Shown here: piece after piece, positions 48,906 to 58,504 of the stretch
How the letters are laid out: every line of letters starts with the position of its first letter
How positions within the stretch are numbered: the stretch's first letter is position 1
Source of the DNA: Niastella yeongjuensis
Lineage (GTDB): Bacteria > Bacteroidota > Bacteroidia > Chitinophagales > Chitinophagaceae
Direction: 5' to 3'
DNA: 64,000 nt
Assembly (NCBI RefSeq): GCF_900110245.1
Contig: NZ_FOCZ01000023.1
Coordinates: 21,337-85,336, forward strand
Made by a program: the position numbers and the translations under genes
The notes under the pieces: generated by a model
Databases searched by the model: none
What the model was told of the DNA's origin: nothing
The model's input: only the letters and a program-made list of their open reading frames with translations

Positions 48906-50933
48906 ATGACTAAAAAGCAAACTATGAGAAGTCTTAAATATATCATATTAGGTAGCCTGCTTGTATTGGGTGTAACCTCCTGTAAAAAATGGCTGGATGT
49001 AAATACGGACCCTAGTAATCCAAGCAACGCAACCGCCGCAGAGCAAAACAGGTTACCGTGGATTCAGAAATTTTATTGTTACTCGGCAGGTGTTACCAAT
49101 TTTCGTACGTCCTGCATAACCGGCGTTTATTATAGCACTACCTCTACTGCTACGGGTAACGTCAATTCATTCAGCACCACGTGGACGGCCCCTGGTACTT
49201 CCGTTAACATCACGCCGTATCAAACCTGGTTTATAGAAGTGGCTGCCAATCTGAACGACCTGTATAATTCAGCCCAGAAAAAGAATGCCTGGCATTATAT
49301 GGCTGCGGCTGATGTATTTCATGCACTGGGCTTTATGCAAATGCTGGATCTCTATGGTGAAATGCCCTATACCCAGGCATTGACCGAAACACCAAGTCCT
49401 ACATTTGATGATGGCAAAACCATTTACTATGGCTGTATGGAAAAATTGAATGAAGCCATCGATCTGTTCAGCAGAACGCAGGATGCCACAGCGCCCAAAC
49501 TGAGTAGCGGGGACATGTGGAATGGCGGGGATGTAAACAAATGGATAAAATTATGCTGGGGATTGAAAGCCCGCTATATGCTGAAGCTGTCAAAAAAATC
49601 AGATCTGTATAATGCTGACTCCATATTATATTGTTTGTCGAAAGGGCCGCAAAGCATTGCCGACAACGTAGTGCTCACTGGTTTAAACAACAGTACGGTA
49701 CTCGATTATTTAATAACAGACCCCGTTGTAACAAACGGCAACTTTGATTATGCGGCTTTTGGCAGTGCTAACCGCCTTACCAAATATTATTGTGACCTGC
49801 TGACGAATATGCGTGGCGCCGGTATAGCCGATCCCCGCATGACAAAAATTGTACCTGCTACCATGGCTGGTGCACAATTAGATGGCAGTGGCAAAGCAAT
49901 CAATTATACCTGGCTTCGTTCGATAGGTGTTGATTCTTATGAATCGGCGACCCGATTAGTAAAAGGCGGTCCTGCTTCAATTTTGCCGGCCGCTTATGCC
50001 GCTACGAACACAAACGTAAAATATACTATTTCCAATGCTACAGACAAAGCGAATTTTGTTGCTGCGCAGGTTACGGCGGGGCGTACTTATTCGGTCGTTG
50101 CAGATACTGTAACAGTTACCTATAAGGCGGGGTCTCTGTATATAAATAGTACTAACTATCTATATGCCGGCGATACTGTTTATGTGAATATGCGCAGCAG
50201 CGCATTGGCTACCTCAGGTATACCTACTCAGGGTGAAACCAATGTTAGCTGGTATCCTAACCAAGCTGCATTTACTGCCGGCGTGGTCGCGTCTACCGGC
50301 TCTTACCAGGTTCGTCCGGTTAGCGACCAGGAGATCCTGACCTATCATGAAATGCTTTTTATTAAGGCGGAAGTGTTAATGAGAAAAGGAGATGTTGCCA
50401 ATGCTTATACGGCTTATAAAGCGGCTATACAGGCGCATCTGGATATGATGCAGGCGAAACTCACCTCATGGAAAGCAGCGGGGTTTGCGACTACCAATCC
50501 GGATATGGCGCCTATGGATGCAAGTGACATTACTGCGTATATGAATAGTACAGCGGTGGCAGGTGCAGGTGATTTGACCATGTCGGACATCATGCTGCAA
50601 AAATATGTTGCCATGGGTTGCAGTATTGAAAACTATAACGATATGCGCCGGTTTAATTATAGTGCCGGTAACGTAGGGCCCTATGGTGTAGTATATCCCG
50701 GGTACAAGCGTGGGCCGTTATATGCTGGCGCCGCTCAATATACGGGAGGCGACCCATCAAATCCCAGGTATTGGTCACGCCGCTGGGCTTTACCTACAAC
50801 GCTTGAATTGAATTATAACTTAAACAATGCACTGGCCGTAAATCCACACGCAACAGATCCAAATATCTGGAGCATGCCGGTTTGGTGGGATTGTGCAACG
50901 GATGCTGAGTATAATGGTTTCTTAGGTAAATAG
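48906..50933 (+). CDS. SusD/RagB family outer-membrane lipoprotein
   Basis: Surface glycan- or peptide-binding partner of SusC. Lipobox LGVTSC (Cys about 26) in RSLKYIILGSLLVLGVTSCKK. Typical start KWLDVNTDPSNPSNAT and helical TPR-like units (MAAADVFHALGFMQMLDLYGEMPYTQAL; LCWGLKARYMLKLSKKSDLYNADSILY). The C-terminal half has PVSDQEILTYHEMLFIKAEVLMRKGDVANAYTAYKAAIQAHLDMM. The length of 675 is on the long side. The ATG at 48906 is six bases after the SusC stop; the Met at 48924 is an alternative. A terminator follows. Confidence 0.94.
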   Translation: MTKKQTMRSLKYIILGSLLVLGVTSCKKWLDVNTDPSNPSNATAAEQNRLPWIQKFYCYSAGVTNFRTSCITGVYYSTTSTATGNVNSFSTTWTAPGTSVNITPYQTWFIEVAANLNDLYNSAQKKNAWHYMAAADVFHALGFMQMLDLYGEMPYTQALTETPSPTFDDGKTIYYGCMEKLNEAIDLFSRTQDATAPKLSSGDMWNGGDVNKWIKLCWGLKARYMLKLSKKSDLYNADSILYCLSKGPQSIADNVVLTGLNNSTVLDYLITDPVVTNGNFDYAAFGSANRLTKYYCDLLTNMRGAGIADPRMTKIVPATMAGAQLDGSGKAINYTWLRSIGVDSYESATRLVKGGPASILPAAYAATNTNVKYTISNATDKANFVAAQVTAGRTYSVVADTVTVTYKAGSLYINSTNYLYAGDTVYVNMRSSALATSGIPTQGETNVSWYPNQAAFTAGVVASTGSYQVRPVSDQEILTYHEMLFIKAEVLMRKGDVANAYTAYKAAIQAHLDMMQAKLTSWKAAGFATTNPDMAPMDASDITAYMNSTAVAGAGDLTMSDIMLQKYVAMGCSIENYNDMRRFNYSAGNVGPYGVVYPGYKRGPLYAGAAQYTGGDPSNPRYWSRRWALPTTLELNYNLNNALAVNPHATDPNIWSMPVWWDCATDAEYNGFLGK

Positions 50934-50949
50934 TTTAATGAACTAATAT

Positions 50950-50985
50950 AAAAGGCCCCGGTGAATATCGCCGGGGCCTTTTTTT
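50950..50985 (+). terminator. Rho-independent terminator of the SusCD unit
   Basis: AAAAGGCCCCGG (50950-50961) pairs with CCGGGGCCTTTT (50971-50982), followed by a T run. It also overlaps the end of the convergent GNAT gene (50984). Confidence 0.85.
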
Positions 50986-51463
50986 ACAATACTTTTTCCA
51001 TAAAGATAGCGCCGGGCATGGGGTTGAACCGGTAAGGTTCAATAGGGTAGAACCCTGCAGCGGTATATAGTTTGATAGCCGACTGCATTTCAGGAATCGT
51101 ATCGAGGCGGATAGCACGATAGCCTAAATGCTTCGCTTCATCGAGTGATTGTTGTAATATCTTTTGACCCAGCTGGTGGCCGCGATAAGTGGGGTCAACA
51201 AACATTCTTTTCAATTCGGAGATCTCGCTGTCTATCTTTCTAACACCGGCACAGGCAATCGCTTTTTCGCCATCATAGGCCAGTAGCAATACACCGGTGG
51301 GCAGGTTGTATTCCACATGAATTTCTTCCAGTTCCCGGTCAACATCCTGAAAGTTCAATTCAAAAGAAAGGGATTTGATGTATTGACGAAATAATTGTTT
51401 TCCGTTTTCGAAATCAGTGGAGGTAGTTGCTTTTTTTATAATAAAAGAGTTTCCATTGCTCAT
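50984..51463 (-). CDS. GNAT family N-acetyltransferase
   Basis: Acetyl-CoA-dependent acetyltransferase of 159 residues. The acetyl-CoA loop is RGHQLGQKIL (about 94-103) after LKRMFVDPTY. SAIKLYTAAGFYPIEPY is the typical C-terminal strand-helix. The substrate is unknown. It converges on SusCD; its stop lies by that terminator. A TACCTTTG box (on its strand, 51468-51475) lies only four bases before the ATG, so the mRNA may be leaderless or the start lies downstream. Confidence 0.88.
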   Translation of the reverse strand: MSNGNSFIIKKATTSTDFENGKQLFRQYIKSLSFELNFQDVDRELEEIHVEYNLPTGVLLLAYDGEKAIACAGVRKIDSEISELKRMFVDPTYRGHQLGQKILQQSLDEAKHLGYRAIRLDTIPEMQSAIKLYTAAGFYPIEPYRFNPMPGAIFMEKVL

Positions 51464-51467
51464 GGAG

Positions 51468-51475
51468 CAAAGGTA
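51468..51475 (-). promoter_or_regulatory. -7 box abutting the GNAT start codon
   Basis: TACCTTTG on the minus strand, a full match to TAnnTTTG, ends four bases before the ATG. No TTTG is seen at the -33 distance. Suggests a leaderless transcript. Confidence 0.4.
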
Positions 51476-51539
51476 TGATTCCGGGCAATGTGAAAATTAG
51501 AACAGATAAGCAAGAGATGGGTAGATCAGATTGCCGGGC

Positions 51540-52376
51540 TTAATTAATAACTACCGCTTTGGAGCTTGTTATGGTAATCATGGAATTGTTCATTACCTGC
51601 TTTTTCATAACCGCAATGCCTAGCGCAATGCCGCTGAATGCGAGCGCTTCAAATACACTGGTTATTTCATTGCCTTTGGCGCCATTGGGGTCTGCGATGG
51701 CACGGGGAATGTGCAATAATATAAGCCAAAGAAAAAGCATGGCGCTTGCCAGCAGAACTATCTTTCTTCTTTTGATCTTTAGAAAAATGGCGGTGCCTGT
51801 ACCTATTAACGCAACACCGGCCAGATTGGCCCAAAAAGTATGATCGGGCACCCAGGCTGGTACCAGCGAAGCGACAAATTCAGTATATAAGAAATGGTCG
51901 ATGCCAAATAACAGTAAGGTTGTAGCAAAGAAGTATTTGCCCAGTGGGATCAGCTTTGCAAGCGTCGCAAGCCCGGTGGTCCCGCCCGCTATTCCAGCCA
52001 TCACAAAGGCGCCGCCGGAGAGGGCCAGTTCTTTGAGTGGGTCGGTCCACAAACCCAGGTGAGCGGGGGAGTTAGGTTGAATAAACAGCGTAAAGGGTAA
52101 TTGGATAAAAAGGAAGCAAAACAATAAAAAGCCGCCCAGCAACAAGGAAATGGTTTTTGTGTTTCGGTCCAGTAAGATCAACACACCGGCTGCGATCATG
52201 GCTGCGCCTGTCAGGTAAGCGAATACAGGTGTTTGCATCCATTGGGGCCAGGCAGGAAGAATTACCGGGCGAAAGGCGGAATAGATGAAATGCTGAATGC
52301 CGAGGCCCACTGTGCCCAGTCCATAGAAAAGACGTGCGGTAGTAATGCTGGCAGGTTGTAAATAAGCAGGTATCAT
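51540..52376 (-). CDS. Integral membrane protein made of two repeated halves (DoxX-like)
   Basis: Membrane protein of 278 residues with about eight helices. The two halves repeat: GIQHFIYSAFRPVILPAWPQ (27-46) matches GIDHFLYTEFVASLVPAWVP (158-177), each followed by a similar helix (LTGAAMIAAGVLILL / LAGVALIGTGTAIFL) and later LKELALSGGAFVMAG / SVFEALAFSGIALG. The pattern resembles DoxX-type four-helix proteins duplicated and fused. No catalytic motif is clear. It stands between the GNAT gene and the nitrilase gene (divergent). Function unknown. Confidence 0.8.
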   Translation of the reverse strand: MIPAYLQPASITTARLFYGLGTVGLGIQHFIYSAFRPVILPAWPQWMQTPVFAYLTGAAMIAAGVLILLDRNTKTISLLLGGFLLFCFLFIQLPFTLFIQPNSPAHLGLWTDPLKELALSGGAFVMAGIAGGTTGLATLAKLIPLGKYFFATTLLLFGIDHFLYTEFVASLVPAWVPDHTFWANLAGVALIGTGTAIFLKIKRRKIVLLASAMLFLWLILLHIPRAIADPNGAKGNEITSVFEALAFSGIALGIAVMKKQVMNNSMITITSSKAVVIN

Positions 52377-52492
52377 ATTGGTTGGTTTGAAAGTATGTTG
52401 AATTATACTTATATCATACCTGGTAGCAGCTCAGTTAAATTTATTAAATAATCTCAATAAGTGGGGAAATGCTTTTTGTTAACTTGCAATAC

Positions 52493-53443
52493 ATGAAACC
52501 AATAAAGATTGCTACCGCACAATTTGAGAACCGTAACAATGATAAAACGTATAACCTAAGTGTTATTCGCCAACTGGCTGCCCGGGCAAAAACGCAGGGC
52601 GCCGACGTGATCGCTTTTCATGAATGTTCCATTACCGGTTATTCGTTTGCCCGCCATCTGGATAAAGAACAACTTACCGCCATTGCAGAACTGATTCCCG
52701 ATGGGGCAAGTGTGCAGGCCTTAATAGCCATAGCCCGGGAGCTGGACATTATTATCCTGGCCGGGTTGTTTGAAAAAACAGCGGAAGGGACCTTGCACAA
52801 AGCATATGTCTGTGTTGATCAAAACGGACTGGTGGCGAAGTACCGGAAATTGCATCCGTTTATCAATCCACACCTGGTGCCCGGTAATGAATATGTGGTG
52901 TTTGATCTGTTGGGTTGGAAATGCGGCATCCTGATCTGTTACGATAATAACATCATTGAAAACGTACGGGCCACCACTTTGCTGGGGGCGGATATTATTT
53001 TTATGCCGCATGTTACCATGTGCACGCCATCACCCCGGCCAGGTGCGGGTTTTGTTGATCCGGAATTATGGAAGAAACGGGAAGAAGACCCAACCACGCT
53101 GCGGGCAGAATTTGATGGCCTGAAAGGCCGCAGCTGGTTAATGAAATGGTTGCCGGCACGCGCTTACGACAATGGTGTATACGCAGTGTTTTCGAACCCT
53201 ATAGGTATGGATGATGACCAGTTGAAGAATGGCTGTTCCATGATCATCGATCCGTTTGGAGATGTGGTGGCAGAGTGCCGCCAGTTGGGCAATGACATTG
53301 CTATTGCAACCCTGACCCCGCAAAAATTAACGCAAGCCGGTGGCACCAGATATAAGAACGCCAGGCGTCCGGAATTGTATGGAGACATCATAGCAGCGCA
53401 ACATGCAAGCGTTCAAAAAGTGGCCTGGCTGAAGGAGGAATAA
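52493..53443 (+). CDS. Carbon-nitrogen hydrolase (nitrilase family)
   Basis: Amidase-type enzyme of the nitrilase superfamily, 316 residues. Catalytic triad: E44 in AFHECSITGY, K119 in KYRKLHPF and C149 in GILICYDNN. Likely cytoplasmic; such enzymes hydrolyse amides or carbamoyl compounds. An upstream ATG at 52469 would add eight residues; 52493 starts the fold (MKPIKIATAQFENR). The aldo/keto reductase gene begins 33 bases after its stop, so the two are probably cotranscribed. Substrate unknown. Confidence 0.9.
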   Translation: MKPIKIATAQFENRNNDKTYNLSVIRQLAARAKTQGADVIAFHECSITGYSFARHLDKEQLTAIAELIPDGASVQALIAIARELDIIILAGLFEKTAEGTLHKAYVCVDQNGLVAKYRKLHPFINPHLVPGNEYVVFDLLGWKCGILICYDNNIIENVRATTLLGADIIFMPHVTMCTPSPRPGAGFVDPELWKKREEDPTTLRAEFDGLKGRSWLMKWLPARAYDNGVYAVFSNPIGMDDDQLKNGCSMIIDPFGDVVAECRQLGNDIAIATLTPQKLTQAGGTRYKNARRPELYGDIIAAQHASVQKVAWLKEE

Positions 53444-53476
53444 ATGCACTAAATTGAGCCGTGTAAATAGTCGGCT

Positions 53477-54301
53477 ATGATTAAAAGAACTATCCCATCC
53501 TCCGGTGAGTCGCTTCCGGTAATTGGTATGGGTACCTATAATACCTTCGATACAAATGAACAGGCAGCAACTGAGCAATTAACGCCTGTATTGAACACCT
53601 TTTACAAAGGTGGTGGGCGTCTGCTCGACAGTTCACCCATGTATGGAAATGCAGAAAGGATAGTGGGCTCGCTTACCAGCAAAGCGCCTTATGCGAATGA
53701 GTTGTTTTATGCTACCAAGGTTTGGACAAGCGGATTGAAGCCAGGCATCAGGCAAATGGACGAATCGTTTGATCTGATGCACCGGAAGGTCATCGATCTG
53801 ATGCAGGTGCATAACCTGCTTGCCTGGAGAACACACCTGCCGGTGCTGCAGGAATGGAAAGCCGCAGGCAAGATCAGGTATATAGGCATTACGCATTATA
53901 CGCAACAGCATTATGCTGAACTGGAGACCGTGATGCGTACCGGGGTTGTTGATTTTGTACAGTTCAATTATTCCATCATCGAACGGGTTGCGGAAGAACG
54001 GTTGCTATCCGTAGCAGCTGAACTGGGCGTAGCGACGCTCATCAACCGGCCTCTGGGACAAGGACGTTTAATTGATCGTTTTAAAGGCAATCCATTGCCG
54101 GCCTGGGCTGCCGCAGAGCTGGATGTTCATAGCTGGGGCGCATACCTGTTGAAGTATGTTGTCGGTCATCCGGCTGTAACCTGTGTGATCCCTGCCTCTT
54201 CCAATGCCAAACACATGGCCGAGAACATGAAAGCAGGGGAGGGATCTTTACCCGATGAGCGGACACGAGCTAAAATGGTGGCATACATTCGAACATTGTA
54301 A
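53477..54301 (+). CDS. Aldo/keto reductase family protein
   Basis: NAD(P)H-dependent oxidoreductase of 274 residues with a TIM-barrel fold. Catalytic residues visible: D51 in RLLDSSPMYG, Y56, K81 in ATKVWTSG and His in MQVHNLLAW. IRYIGITHYTQQHYAEL and FVQFNYSIIERVAEERLL are typical strands. The NADP-binding C-terminal end is VTCVIPASSNAKHMAENMKAGEG. It follows the nitrilase gene by 33 bases. Substrate unknown; no Tat signal is evident. Confidence 0.9.
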   Translation: MIKRTIPSSGESLPVIGMGTYNTFDTNEQAATEQLTPVLNTFYKGGGRLLDSSPMYGNAERIVGSLTSKAPYANELFYATKVWTSGLKPGIRQMDESFDLMHRKVIDLMQVHNLLAWRTHLPVLQEWKAAGKIRYIGITHYTQQHYAELETVMRTGVVDFVQFNYSIIERVAEERLLSVAAELGVATLINRPLGQGRLIDRFKGNPLPAWAAAELDVHSWGAYLLKYVVGHPAVTCVIPASSNAKHMAENMKAGEGSLPDERTRAKMVAYIRTL

Positions 54302-54304
54302 TGC

Positions 54305-55396
54305 CTACACCCTTTTAAAACGCTTCTTGAAGTTCAGGAATTTCTTCTCATATAAGGAATACGACAAAAAGGAAACTATCAACAATGCGGTAAGGTTTAA
54401 CAGCAGCAGCCAAACATTGGTGCCGGCATTGTGCCAGGGTTGTTTATAGGTGAACAGCTGTTGCCAGATGTACAGGCTGTAAGAAAGGATGCCCAGTTTT
54501 TTCATCCACTCAAACTCAAGCAAGCGACCGAACATAGCCCGTTCTTTCAGATTGAGAACTATCACAAAGGCAATTATAAACCCAAAGACGGGAACAGAGA
54601 ATATGCGTATTTGCGTGGGAAGTGTTGGATATAACAACATACTTCCAATGGTAAATAATAACAGCGAGCTGAATGCAGGCGCCTTGTTGCAAATATGGGT
54701 GATGAACCTGTTTTCGGTTAATAACAAAATGGAGAAAAGAGAGCCGGTAAGGATCAGTACGGTTCCACCCCCAAATAAATTAACCACCCAGGTTATTGCC
54801 CAATGAATGAAACCGGGTACCTGTAAATAACCGGTATCCAGTTTTCGGGAATTTATAATGGACAACAAAGGAATAAGGATAATCAAACACACAATTAATC
54901 TTTTGTAATTGCGCAGCGATAGTGATACCAATAAGAAGGGAAACAGTAAATAAAATTGTTCCTCAACGCCCAGGCTCCAGTAGTGACCGGTGTACCAGTC
55001 GCGATTGGGCAGGATAGGTAAGTTTTTTATAAACAACAGGCAGTTTAAAAATGAGCTGCCGGGAATTTCCAGTTTGAACAGGGCGTTCAAGCAAAGCAAA
55101 ACAAGTAGGAAGCCGTAAGCCACAGGCAGTATGCGCAAACATCTTCGAATATAAAATCCCTTCAAACTGATACTGCCATATTTTACCCGCTCTTTTAGCA
55201 ACAAAGTGGTTATTAAAAAGCCGCTGATCACGAAAAAGATGTATACCCCAATAAGTCCCAGGTAGCTATTGCCAAGAAAAGGCGTGAGCACGTGTGCCAT
55301 TATTACGATCCCTATCGATACGGCCCTGAGCCCGTCCAACGCGCGGAAACCGGGTTGTTGAATGGCTGCTGGCAGTTTGATTGTCAGGTTTTGCAT
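54305..55396 (-). CDS. Acyltransferase family 3 membrane protein
   Basis: Integral membrane O-acyltransferase (Acyl_transf_3), 363 residues from ATG 55396. It opens with FRALDGLRAVSIGIVIMAH (catalytic His of the RAVSIxxVxxxH type), has VYIFFVISGFLITTLLLKE and GHYWSLGVEEQFYLLFPF, the family's conserved segments, and about ten helices. Members O-acetylate sugars of polysaccharides or antibiotics. It is convergent with the AKR gene (three-base gap). The acceptor is unknown. Confidence 0.92.
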   Translation of the reverse strand: MQNLTIKLPAAIQQPGFRALDGLRAVSIGIVIMAHVLTPFLGNSYLGLIGVYIFFVISGFLITTLLLKERVKYGSISLKGFYIRRCLRILPVAYGFLLVLLCLNALFKLEIPGSSFLNCLLFIKNLPILPNRDWYTGHYWSLGVEEQFYLLFPFLLVSLSLRNYKRLIVCLIILIPLLSIINSRKLDTGYLQVPGFIHWAITWVVNLFGGGTVLILTGSLFSILLLTENRFITHICNKAPAFSSLLLFTIGSMLLYPTLPTQIRIFSVPVFGFIIAFVIVLNLKERAMFGRLLEFEWMKKLGILSYSLYIWQQLFTYKQPWHNAGTNVWLLLLNLTALLIVSFLSYSLYEKKFLNFKKRFKRV

Positions 55397-55518
55397 TGCC
55401 AGCAATTACGAGCCAAATCAGGTATAGGATGCCGCCGATAGATAAAACAGATAAAAAACGGGATTGTACAGGCTGGTTTGTTATTGAAGAGGAGTAATTT
55501 CATTGCAATAATTGGCAT

Positions 55519-58428
55519 ATGAACGGTACCCTCAAAATATTCCTGTATTTGCTGCTGCTATTACCCCGCATTTCCCGGGCGCAGTCATTCCCGTTTACCG
55601 ATAAGAATAAGGGGTTACAAATCTTGTACAGTGCGGCCGGTCCAAAGCTGGATTCTATTGCAGCTCATTTACTGGCGAATGATATAAAAATGGCGACCGG
55701 CAACCAGCCGCCCGTTATCACGGATATTGCGAATGCAACAGGTAATGTAATTGTAATTGGGAATATTGCTTCCCCTCTCATACGGCAGTTTGTTGGCCAT
55801 CGTACTGAATTGGATAGTCTGCAGGGACGGTGGGAGTGTTATGGAACAATGGTAATTGATAATCCCCAAAGCAACGTTTTAAAAGCATTGGTGATTGCCG
55901 GTAGTGATGCACGTGGTACTGCTTTTGGCGTATTTTCCATTTCAGAATTATTGGGGGTATCTCCCTGGTACTGGTGGGCCGATGTTCCCGTAAAATGTAG
56001 AGGGGAATTGACGATTGAATTATCTCCTAAAATTTCCCGGCCACCTAACGTAAAATACCGAGGCATATTTATCAATGATGAAGATTGGGGATTGCGGCCC
56101 TGGGCTGCCAAAACATTTGAACCTGAAACCGGGGATATAGGTCCGAAGACTTATGCCAAGGTATTTGAATTGCTGCTGCGTTTAAAAGCGAATCTTATCT
56201 GGCCAGCCATGCACCCCGGTACTAAAGCCTTTTTTAGCTATCCGGGAAATAAAAAGGCAGGGGAGGATTATGGTATTGTGATTGGTTCTTCCCATGCTGA
56301 ACCTATGTTGCGAAACAATGTAGGCGAATGGGATGAAAAAACAATGGGCCCCTTTAATTATCTCACCAATAAAGAAAAAGTGTATCAATATTGGGAACGC
56401 CGGGTAAAGGAATCGACAGCCATCGATGCCATTTATACCATGGGAATGCGTGGCGTGCACGATAGTGGTATGGAAGGTGTAAAGAGCGCCAAAGAAGCGG
56501 TGCCTTTACTGGAGCAGATCATAAAAGATCAGCGGGGATTGCTGGAGAAATACCGTGGCAAACCAGCTGATTCCATTCCGCAGGCATTTACAGCCTATAA
56601 AGAAGTGCTGGATATTTATGACAATGGATTGAAAATTCCTGAGGATATAACCCTCGTTTGGCCTGATGATAATTATGGGTATATCCAGCGGCTGAGTAAT
56701 GCGGAAGAACAAAAGCGTTCCGGCGGTTCCGGCGTTTATTACCACGCTTCTTATTGGGGCCGGCCGCATGACTATCTCTGGCTGCCTTCAACACATCCCG
56801 GATTGATGTATGAAGAACTGGATAAGGCCAGGAAGGAAGGCGCCACCCGGTTATGGGTATTGAATGTGGGTGATATTAAGCCACTCGAATATAATATAGA
56901 ACTCTTTTTAAAATTGGCTAATGATCCGCCGTCTGAGAATCCTATAGTGCCAGGAACCTGGTATAGATACGGGCGGGTAAGGAATTCATTTAACGCTGAC
57001 TTTGTAATGCGTCAATATTATCAACTGGCGTTTGAAAGAAGACCCGAGTTCATGGGCTGGAGCCGTACAGAGCCTACTACACAAACTACCTCCACCCAGT
57101 ACAATCATTTCTATTATGGCGATGAAGCGCAACAACGGATCGATAAGTACGATTCATTGGTAAAAAAGGCAAGAGGACTTTGGTTGAAAGTAGATTCAAG
57201 CGAAAAGGCAGCGTTTTATCAATTGGTATATTACCCGGTAGTATGCGCCGCCTGGATGAATAAGAAATTCCTGTACCGCGATAAAGCCATCTGGTATGCC
57301 AGACAAAACCGGTTAAGTACTTTTGATTATGCTGCACAGTCAAAGGCTGCCTATGATAGCATAGTGAAAGAAACGGAATACTATAATAATGTTTTGTCGG
57401 GTGGTAAATGGAAAAACATGATGTCGATGAAACCGCGTGACCTGCCTGTTTACCAGGAACAGGAAATGCCCGCGTTCACTATTGACAGATCGGCCGGCTG
57501 GAGTATAGCGCCGGAGGGATTTGTTACAAAAGACTCTTCGTTGATACCGGGAAATGGGACCTCGTTGCCCGCTTTTGATAACATAAACAAACAGCGGTAT
57601 TTTATAGATGTTTTTTTGAATGACGACAAACCCGTTGAATGGAAGGCTACTGCTTCTGATAACTGGATCAGGCTTTCCAGGAAATTGGGGTCGCTGAACA
57701 GGGAATGGGGGAAGAACCAGCTGCGTATTTGGGTAGACGTTGACTGGGATAAAGTGGGTAAAAGAAAAGAATTGACCGGTAAGGTCCTGTTTACAGGCGG
57801 CGGTAAACAAATGGAAGTGAAAGTGCGTTGCCACAGGCCGTTTGACAGGGAAGATGTATCATATGGCGAGTATGTTGAGAATAATGGTTTTGTTTGTATT
57901 CATCCCATAAATCAACAAGGCGCTGAATGGGCTACTTATGGGACGCGTATGATGACTGATTTTGGTTATACCGGTGGGGCAATAGAATTTGTTCGTTTAC
58001 CAGATAAGCAGGCGTCAAATTACTCATTAAATAAGGACTCCATAAAAAAGAATGCTACCTGGGTTTCCTATAGGTTTGATACCTATACTTCCGCAGCGCC
58101 CAAAATTACGGTTTATACAATACCTACCCAGCCAGTCAATAATAATTTCAGTATGCGGTATGGTGTTTCTGTCGATGAGGGGCCGGTTAACATAGTTGAT
58201 TTTAAAACAGTGGGAAGAAGTGAAGAATGGAAAGAGAATGTTTTACGTAACCGCGCCGAACGCACCATTTCCTTCCCACGCCTGAACAAAGGCAGGCACA
58301 CGCTGAAAATATATGCAATAGACCCGGGTGTTGTGCTGGATGAGATCCGTATTGATCTGGGTGGTTTGAAAAAGGCCTACAGTGCTATTCCTGCAACTAC
58401 TCCAAGGGACTGGCACTATAGATATTGA
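55519..58428 (+). CDS. GH115 alpha-glucuronidase, exported
   Basis: Removes (4-O-methyl-)glucuronic acid from xylan or related glycans. Signal peptide 1-21 (RISRAQ). The N-terminal region (25-160) is followed by the GH115 barrel: PPNVKYRGIFINDEDWGLRPWAAKTFEPE (about 176-204), AKVFELLLRLKANLIWPAMHPGTKAF and GIVIGSSHAEPMLRNN. EDITLVWPDDNYGYIQRL and STHPGLMYEELDKARKEGATRLWVLNVGDIKPLE follow. The C-terminal beta domain (about 800-969) ends in TLKIYAIDPGVVLDEIRIDLGG. The length of 969 fits. No xylanases are nearby. Confidence 0.94.
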   Translation: MNGTLKIFLYLLLLLPRISRAQSFPFTDKNKGLQILYSAAGPKLDSIAAHLLANDIKMATGNQPPVITDIANATGNVIVIGNIASPLIRQFVGHRTELDSLQGRWECYGTMVIDNPQSNVLKALVIAGSDARGTAFGVFSISELLGVSPWYWWADVPVKCRGELTIELSPKISRPPNVKYRGIFINDEDWGLRPWAAKTFEPETGDIGPKTYAKVFELLLRLKANLIWPAMHPGTKAFFSYPGNKKAGEDYGIVIGSSHAEPMLRNNVGEWDEKTMGPFNYLTNKEKVYQYWERRVKESTAIDAIYTMGMRGVHDSGMEGVKSAKEAVPLLEQIIKDQRGLLEKYRGKPADSIPQAFTAYKEVLDIYDNGLKIPEDITLVWPDDNYGYIQRLSNAEEQKRSGGSGVYYHASYWGRPHDYLWLPSTHPGLMYEELDKARKEGATRLWVLNVGDIKPLEYNIELFLKLANDPPSENPIVPGTWYRYGRVRNSFNADFVMRQYYQLAFERRPEFMGWSRTEPTTQTTSTQYNHFYYGDEAQQRIDKYDSLVKKARGLWLKVDSSEKAAFYQLVYYPVVCAAWMNKKFLYRDKAIWYARQNRLSTFDYAAQSKAAYDSIVKETEYYNNVLSGGKWKNMMSMKPRDLPVYQEQEMPAFTIDRSAGWSIAPEGFVTKDSSLIPGNGTSLPAFDNINKQRYFIDVFLNDDKPVEWKATASDNWIRLSRKLGSLNREWGKNQLRIWVDVDWDKVGKRKELTGKVLFTGGGKQMEVKVRCHRPFDREDVSYGEYVENNGFVCIHPINQQGAEWATYGTRMMTDFGYTGGAIEFVRLPDKQASNYSLNKDSIKKNATWVSYRFDTYTSAAPKITVYTIPTQPVNNNFSMRYGVSVDEGPVNIVDFKTVGRSEEWKENVLRNRAERTISFPRLNKGRHTLKIYAIDPGVVLDEIRIDLGGLKKAYSAIPATTPRDWHYRY

Positions 58429-58453
58429 TAAGGGTTTGTATACTAACACAAAA

Positions 58454-58477
58454 AGCATCCCGATTCGTCAGGATGCT
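58454..58477. terminator. Short hairpin between convergent GH115 and SDR genes
   Basis: AGCATCC (58454-58460) pairs with GGATGCT (58471-58477), loop of ten. It lies between the two stops (58428 and 58505). Weak, without a T run. Confidence 0.45.
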
Positions 58478-58504
58478 GAAATGGTACAAACAGGTTGTTT
58501 GCCG

